Assembly (NCBI GenBank): GCA_028752905.1
Contig: JAQNBH010000022.1
Span: forward strand, 496,001 to 560,000
Direction of reading: 5' to 3'
From: Cladorhizidae sp. MBARI D1340-BT2
Taxonomy: Eukaryota > Porifera > Demospongiae > Poecilosclerida > Cladorhizidae
DNA length: 64,000 bases
Shown here: in pieces, positions 63,639 through 64,000 of the stretch
Layout of the letters: the number at the start of each line of letters is the position of its first letter
Numbering within the stretch: the first letter of the stretch is position 1
Position numbers and translations under genes: made by a program
Notes under the pieces: model-generated
Told to the model about the DNA's origin: nothing
The model's database searches: none
The model's input: only the letters and a program-made list of their open reading frames with translations

Positions 63639-64000
63639 TTGATATCAACAGAGAGCACAGGGAGAGACCTATCTTAATAGCTATATATTAAGTTTATATA
63701 GTGAAGTGTGGAGAATCTATGAAGCTAACCTGTTTAGCATCAAGATAGAGAACACATAGAGAAACCTATCTTGTGATTCTATGTATGCAGAATATACGGA
63801 TGTTTGGTATCAAGAGAGAGAACAGAGAGAGGCCTACCTTTAGAGCTATATATCAAGTCTATTCAGTGAAGTGTGGATAATCTACGAAGCTAACATGTTT
63901 AGCATCAAGTAAGAGTACAATTCATAACTGCCCTAATTAACAAGACCAAAGTCCCAGATTTTGTCAACTGATAGAGAAGGCCCTTATCTGCAACATGTCA
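63639..64000. repeat. Unit 74, short type with M1, cut by the window end
   Basis: 362 bp are visible, through the A2/A3 fusion and into the core. M1 is present; the tail type is beyond the window. By analogy with units 38, 64 and 70, which also follow an M3 unit, tail c is expected. Confidence 0.95.

Larger units (their letters stand above)
1..64000. repeat. Satellite DNA array, 73 complete units plus one partial
   Basis: The window is entirely one tandem satellite. I placed every unit start at the ttgatatcaac motif, which recurs 74 times (1, 908, 1816, 2723 and so on to 63639) with no gap and no inversion. Complete units are 907 bp (46), 908 bp (11 or 12 by my tally), 735/734 bp (15) and one of 906 bp. 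Neighbouring units differ by few substitutions, so identity within the array is very high. Neither end shows a junction with other DNA, so the array extends beyond the window. Large heterochromatic satellites behave this way through unequal exchange and conversion. The family name and chromosomal location cannot be read from the sequence. Confidence 0.99.
1..64000. other. No protein-coding or RNA gene seen
   Basis: Stop codons are dense in the unit and the 907-bp period is not a multiple of three, so no frame persists from unit to unit. In unit 1 the two longest stop-free stretches I traced on the plus strand lie in the core: 472-645 (58 codons) and 510-689 (60 codons). Neither contains an ATG. 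ATG-started frames in the sub-repeats end within about a dozen codons. I traced the minus strand less fully, but reverse-complement stops (tta, cta, tca) are also frequent. No tRNA cloverleaf or rRNA-like stretch was recognised. Confidence 0.88.

Noticed and set aside
1..64000. CRISPR array
   Set aside because: The repeats are 0.7-0.9 kb units without short direct repeats separated by unique spacers. No cas-like gene is present.
1..64000. CENP-B box
   Set aside because: The only TTCG in the unit (cattcgaatc in B0) is not followed by the required spaced A and CGGG.
1..64000. Ribosomal DNA intergenic-spacer repeats
   Set aside because: No rRNA gene interrupts 64 kb, and the unit does not resemble rRNA or a known promoter repeat.
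1..64000. LTR retrotransposon or DNA transposon insertion within the array
   Set aside because: Every base falls in a register-perfect unit. No terminal repeats, target-site duplications or foreign segments occur.

Overview
The whole 64,000-base window is one uninterrupted satellite DNA array. I count 73 complete head-to-tail units plus the first 362 bases of a 74th. All units have the same orientation, nothing is inserted between them, and both window ends lie inside the array. I see no gene, RNA gene, mobile element or CRISPR. A multi-kilobase, AT-rich, tandemly repeated and strongly CpG-depleted sequence points to a eukaryotic chromosome with cytosine methylation, in a heterochromatic block such as a centromeric, pericentromeric, subtelomeric or supernumerary-chromosome satellite. 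A plant seems more likely than an animal, but the sequence does not prove it and I do not recognise the family. One unit counted by hand (7648-8554) has 334 G+C in 907 bases (36.8%), 9 CpG against about 30 expected, and 31 GpC.

Unit anatomy, in coordinates of unit 1. A1 (1-100), B1 (101-170), A2 (171-264), B2 (265-343) and A3 (344-438) are related sub-repeats of 70-100 bp. A core that is not internally repeated follows (439-822), and a further B-type copy, B0 (823-907), runs into A1 of the next unit. Two length classes exist: long (907/908 bp, 58 units) and short (734/735 bp, 15 complete units plus the truncated last one). Short units lack exactly 173 bp, one A+B pair, with the A2/A3 junction in the same place each time. 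A 1-bp indel in the distal core explains 907 vs 908 and 734 vs 735. One private 1-bp deletion gives 906 in unit 40. These three events account for every length difference in the window.

Names used in the entries. Tail a: ccggtgat ... ttttttgggtaaag (907/734). Tail b: ccgttgat ... ttttttgagtaaag (+1 bp); b' is tail b with ggtacg and agaagagc. Tail c: acccgttgat ... ttttttaagtaaag (+1 bp). Tail d: aagtttgg ... ccggtgat ... ttttttggataaag. M1: tattaag in A1. M2: acctctttag at the A1 end. M3: gatatcaag plus cctaacttt in A2. M4: caccgtttt. M5: the linked pair cacttgc and ctttctaa in the core. M6: aataaaacc instead of aatgaaacc in B0. TxGyAz gives the composition of a T/G/A tract that is 15 bp long in all 73 complete units.

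Layout. Positions 1-6912 hold two copies of a four-unit higher-order repeat (HOR) of exactly 3456 bp. Positions 6913-32231 are a mosaic rich in short units, in which eight consecutive units (6913-13653) recur 10,930 bp downstream (17843-24583). Positions 32232-54909 are 25 long units in a row, largely organised as a 3629-bp long-only tetramer. Positions 53095-63638 are two tandem copies of a six-unit, 5272-bp HOR. A recurring theme, short + long + 908-bp + long (3456/3457 bp), appears six times across the window and looks like the ancestral HOR. Markers linked across unit borders show that the array grew by amplifying multi-unit blocks, with exchange inside units making chimeras.
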